From the NCBI GenBank assembly GCA_026874595.1, contig CM049320.1:19477714-19541713 (forward strand): DNA of 64,000 nt, read 5' to 3'. This stretch comes from Sipunculus nudus. Its lineage: Eukaryota > Annelida > Sipuncula > Golfingiida > Sipunculidae. Position 1 is the stretch's first letter; each line of letters starts with the position of its first letter. Under the pieces are notes generated by a model. The model ran no database searches. It was not told the DNA's origin and saw nothing but the letters and a program-made list of their open reading frames with translations. This document shows positions 60,453 to 64,000 of the stretch, one piece after another. Made by a program: the position numbers and the translations under genes.

Positions 60453-60572
60453 TTAACTGTTCTGGAGTCGCTCTGGGAAGATGTAGAAGAACTTGCTGAG
60501 TCCGGTCACGGTCTCTGGACTCTGAATGAAGCCTCGTCCTGTCTCTTGTGAGTGAACAAAGTTATTTAGTAC
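60453..60572 (-). CDS. Caspase B, terminal exon
   Basis: Acceptor TGTTACAG, phase 0 in. VLNNFVHSQETGRGFIQSPE to SKFFYIFPERLQNS and TAA at 60453-60455. Confidence 0.9.
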   Translation of the reverse strand, partial: VLNNFVHSQETGRGFIQSPETVTGLSKFFYIFPERLQNS

Positions 60573-61433
60573 CTGTAACATCAAATGCAGAGGTCTACCT
60601 CAACAACAGGCAGCTGATAATAAAACAAATATGCACCTGTGATAATGATAATACGGTTTCGCTCGCAGGCAAGCCTTGGTATTTTAAAGCATTAAAACGA
60701 CCAAGTATAGAAGTTATTGTCCTTACGAAAGCCTAAAATAGGATAATCAACTAAAATTACACCGCAGCATTTTTACAGCTTGCAAATATATTTAAATCAT
60801 CGGCTTTAATTAATTTGAGGAAGTATCTACATGTACGAGGTTTCCATTGTGCCCATAGGTGTGAAGGAATATAATGTGTGTATGTGTGTAAAGCTGAAAA
60901 TGATTTATAATATAATATAGAAAAAAACATACCACCGTCAGCATATCAACAACGTGCATCGTACTTGACTCCTCTCTAAACACAAGGTCCAGTTCTTGCA
61001 GGTAAGGACTTCCAGTTGCAGTGTTCCGGTACGACACGTGATCTGGTAGTACAAGGTATTCCCAGAGTAAAGAAAACATATATGATATTGAAGGAAATTA
61101 TTAAATTAGTATATAGTGAAATAACCAGAAAGACTTATTATAATTGTTTGCTAATATTTAATATGTTCAATTATGTCTATGCCGTTAGGCATTAAACCAA
61201 CATATCAGTCTAAAATTGAAAATTGTATAATTTTACATATTGATACCGGGTTTATTTTTGGATAACTTATTTGAATCACACTTGTTGCCAATGGAGCTTA
61301 CCGTGTTGTGTAGGAAATGCAAAAAGGTAATCAGTAAAGCGGGGTATCCTTTGACCTCTGTCTCTTGGTTCAATTCCTTCGGCTTCTGTCTCGATGTCTG
61401 CCGGGCCCACGAATACCCCATCATCTTCTTTTA
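60453..61433 (-). CDS. Caspase B, 3' part (small subunit; 5' exons not in view)
   Basis: Three minus-strand exons align one-to-one with caspase A exons 7, 8 and 9, with identical phases (1-1, 1-0, 0-stop) and near-identical exon lengths (132/129, 110/110, 120/129). They code the inter-subunit linker and the whole small subunit, for example FTDYLFAFPTQ, HVSYRNTATGSPYLQELD and FFYIFPERL. Large-subunit and prodomain exons should lie upstream, i.e. to the right. None is found between 61433 and 64000, so the gene is either cut by the window edge or truncated. The tandem arrangement with caspase A in the same orientation indicates gene duplication. Whether B is active cannot be judged without its catalytic exon. 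Confidence 0.88.
60933..61042 (-). CDS. Caspase B, exon equivalent to A exon 8
   Basis: Acceptor CTACCAG, donor GTATGT, phase 1 to 0. HVSYRNTATGSPYLQELDLV and FREESSTMHVVDMLTV, nearly identical to copy A. Confidence 0.93.
61302..61433 (-). CDS. Caspase B, exon equivalent to A exon 7
   Basis: Acceptor CTTACAG, donor GTAAGC, phase 1 to 1. KEDDGVFVGPADIETEAEGI linker then IPRFTDYLFAFPTQH. The METDSD of copy A reads IETEAE here. Confidence 0.88.
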
Positions 61434-61439
61434 CTGTAA

Positions 61440-61751
61440 GTGAGAGGGTACATATCACCTGTAATTTTATCAATATTTGGTTTTCACATTCATTTATGTT
61501 CTAATAGTAATTCAGTATAATATTACTTCGCCAAGCACTGCCTCCGATCATGTAGAGGTCTACAGGATATGTTTTATCGTGCAGCTGAACCCTATTTGTA
61601 CGATAATAAACTGGTGTGAATGGAAGCTGTGCAGTTGTAATTTTGGATTTGTGCCGTTATAGAAGTGAGAGATTTTCATCGTCACAGACTAAAAAACACA
61701 TGTATGCCCATTAGTATATGACCGAAAAACATCAATCACTCCCATCAATCA

Positions 61752-61755
<4 letters not shown>
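61440..61755. other. caspase B upstream intron, no exon found
   Basis: Expected to hold or lead to the catalytic exon by analogy with copy A, but no HG or QACRG-type sequence is present. Confidence 0.5.

Positions 61756-61756
<1 letters not shown>

Positions 61757-61795
<39 letters not shown>
61757..61795. repeat. (AT)n microsatellite
   Basis: About 38 bp AT. Confidence 0.97.
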
Positions 61796-61798
<3 letters not shown>

Positions 61799-62509
61799 GC
61801 CGTTTATATTTTAGCCTCTGTCTCAAATGACCTGGGTCCCTTGGCCTTCAATTGCTTTATAAGTGGTCACAATATAGGCTACATTTTCTGCTGAAAAAGA
61901 ACGCTTGATTACTAGTTTGCGCAGTTTCTAAAATTTCCTTAATTTATACCCGGATCAGATACATAATACATATGTACAAACATGGCCATATTGTATAAAT
62001 TATACAGCGTATATCTAAATTTTTTTATGAAAGTTTTCTCGTCTTGAGGGAAAAACAACAGATCCAAATGTGGATGTAGGCTCAACTTTGATTTGTTTGT
62101 ACGTTGTCCGCTTGCGTTCAAGTTATCCATAATTTAACATTAACCAAAGTGGGTGCAGGTTTTTTTTTCAGGAATAAAAAATTGTGAATTTTTAAGGGAT
62201 AAACGGTCTTTTTTAGACGTATGTTTTGCCTTTGGGGGATACAACATTTAATATGACCCATCCTTCCATGATTTCAACATTATTTGAATTATACTAACTA
62301 TATTTTTCATATACAGATAGTCATTGTCTGAAATTAGAGAAACTTCGCCACTTTTGCATGCAATGTCGAACTGGAGGCCAATGGCCCCTGCAGCAACCCC
62401 CCCCCCCCCGGGGGTACGACCCCTGAATCAATATTGGATGTGACGTTAAGAAAGAAACTATCCAGATATATCTAAACGTATGGAATTTTTTAATCTTTCC
62501 TGAAACTAG

Positions 62510-63850
62510 GGACCAATAGGTCTCGAGGCTCAGCTGAATTTGTCTGTAAGGGTATTTTTAAAGAATTTTTTTTTCAAAATGAAGGTCCTGTTACCTGAAC
62601 CAATGACCTTGTGACCAACAAATCTGAGAACTTATTATCCTTGAACTTGCAGCATTTAGGTTATTGTAAAATCTTTAAAAAGTGGTTCCAGTGACCATGA
62701 CCTTTGACTGGGTAACCTCAAAATCTACATATTTCCTCACTTTGGGCAAGTAAGCCATGTGTGAAAGATGGAAAGTTTGGGATGAAAAGTTTGATTTTCA
62801 GTGCATCCACATTCTTTTTAAAGGTGTTGCTCCTGTGACCTTCACCTTTGACCTCTGGACCCTGAAAATCGAAATGTTACTTACTTAGGTGGTGGGTCAT
62901 TAATGAATTACGTTTGAAGCCAATCTGTCTATCCAAAGCAGAATTATCATCCATAAACTAATTTGTGAATGGATGGGCCCTTGTGACCTTTGACCCTATG
63001 ACCCCAAAATTGAAAAAAAAACCTCCCCTATTGGCATGTGAGCAATATCTTGAAGATGAAAGGTTTGTAATGAAAAGTTTAGCTTGACATGCATACATAT
63101 TCTTTTAAAAGAAACGGGTCCTGTGACCTTGACCTCTGGACCCCAAAATCTTACTAATGGTGAGCCATATATAAATTAGGTTTTAAACCAATATCTCAAA
63201 GTAAACTGGAGTTATCATCTGGAAACTAATTTGTAAACAGATGGTCCCTGCGGCCTTGACCTTTGACCTTGTGGACCCAAATTCATTTATGCTCTCCTCA
63301 TACAGGCAAGTCCGCTAAATGCAAAAGATTGAAAGTTGGGATGAAAATAGGTCATACAAGTCCTTGTTTTAGTGGTGGGCCAAACGTAAGTCAAGTTTGA
63401 AATCCATATGTAAATCCAACCTGGAGCACAGGCGCTTGAATCCCTATTTATAATAAAGTCTTCATATCCCCAGTGTGCTTAAAAAAACTACGACAGAATC
63501 AGTTCAAAAGAACTAATAGTAAAACGGTCATACCATACTATCACTAATATAAGTGAAAGTATGGTATGACCGTTTTACTATTGGTTCTTTTGAACTGATT
63601 CTGTCGTAGTATTTTTAAGAAAACTGGAGTTATGAAAGCTTTATTACAAATAAGGATTCAAGCGCCTGTGCCTGGAGTTATCATCAGGAAACAAATTTGT
63701 GTGGATGGATGGACAGACAGATAGACGAACAGACGGACAGACAGGGTTATTACCATAGGGCATCCACTTGTGATCCATAAACGCACCAGGTTTCGGACAC
63801 TAGACGGAATCACATCTGAGAAACTGACTTGATTGTTGTCATTTTATTGT
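62510..63850 (+). mobile_element. half-site-rich repeat R3, copy 4
   Basis: GGGACCAATAGGTCTCGAGG start, then collinear with 47438-48270 (shared AACCTCAAAATCTA, TCTATCCAAAGCAGAATTAT and GTGACCTTGACC blocks). It is interrupted by a 244-bp palindromic MITE at 63427-63670. Confidence 0.75.
63427..63670. mobile_element. 244-bp near-perfect palindromic MITE with 7-bp target duplication
   Basis: Begins CACAGGCGCTTGAATCC and ends with its exact reverse complement, flanked on both sides by CCTGGAG (63420-63426 and 63671-63677). The sequence folds back on itself almost completely about a centre near 63548; arms include GACAGAATCAGTTC and AACGGTCATACCATACT. The uninterrupted relative at 48115 has a single CCTGAAG at this place, which shows the insertion directly. 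The superfamily is not assigned from the 7-bp duplication. Confidence 0.93.
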
Positions 63851-63852
63851 TA

Positions 63853-64000
63853 AACAAGTGACCCATGGGTCATGACGCTCAGCTGAAAAGCATGACCTGT
63901 ATTTAAAGCCTTCCCCAACACCTGTCCTGCTATGGTATCAAAGGGCAAGCATAACAATAATTGCATAACTATAACATTATATGTGAACTGTTAGATTACT
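63853..64000 (+). mobile_element. half-site-rich repeat R3, start of a further copy
   Basis: CAAGTGACCCATGGGTCATG then ACGCTCAGCTGAAAAGCATG, matching the start at 33988. Cut by the window edge. Confidence 0.65.

Overview
The window looks like nuclear DNA of an invertebrate animal. It is AT-rich, its genes are split into short exons by GT-AG introns, and it is full of microsatellites, minisatellites, tRNA-derived SINEs, inverted-repeat DNA elements and one decayed LINE tail. The gene types (a CARD caspase, a PAN plus C-type-lectin secreted protein, a lipocalin) and the SINE style suggest a lophotrochozoan, most likely a mollusc. That placement is inference. No bacterial, organellar or viral genes were seen.

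Layout: 0-1 kb is a 28-bp minisatellite. 1-14 kb holds repeats and unassigned DNA, including a 5.8-6.5 kb LINE 3' tail. 14.26-20.57 kb (minus) holds a six-exon gene that reads as a 189-residue secreted lipocalin-like protein. 27.36-30.60 kb (plus) holds a four-exon gene for a 257-residue secreted protein with a PAN/apple-like domain followed by a C-type lectin domain. 37.14-51.30 kb (minus) holds a complete nine-exon, 406-residue CARD-containing caspase with HG and QACRG active-site motifs. 60.45-61.43 kb (minus) holds the last three coding exons of a tandem paralogue whose 5' part is not visible here.

How the models were built: exons were joined by hand from open frames, splice sites and matching intron phase. 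All four models keep a continuous frame. The caspases have by far the strongest family signal, the lectin next, the lipocalin weaker. The three gene types share themes of innate recognition and cell death, but nothing in the sequence links them functionally.

The rest is mobile and repeated DNA. There is a family rich in TGACCT half-sites and starting near GACCCATGGGTC, several tRNA-derived SINEs, GCGGATCC-ended MITEs, a 244-bp near-perfect palindromic MITE with a 7-bp target duplication, and large imperfect inverted repeats. One of these inverted repeats accounts for most of a 5.9-kb caspase intron. No undescribed multi-gene system was found. The most interesting points are the diverged caspase pair and the way repeats shape its introns and splice sites.
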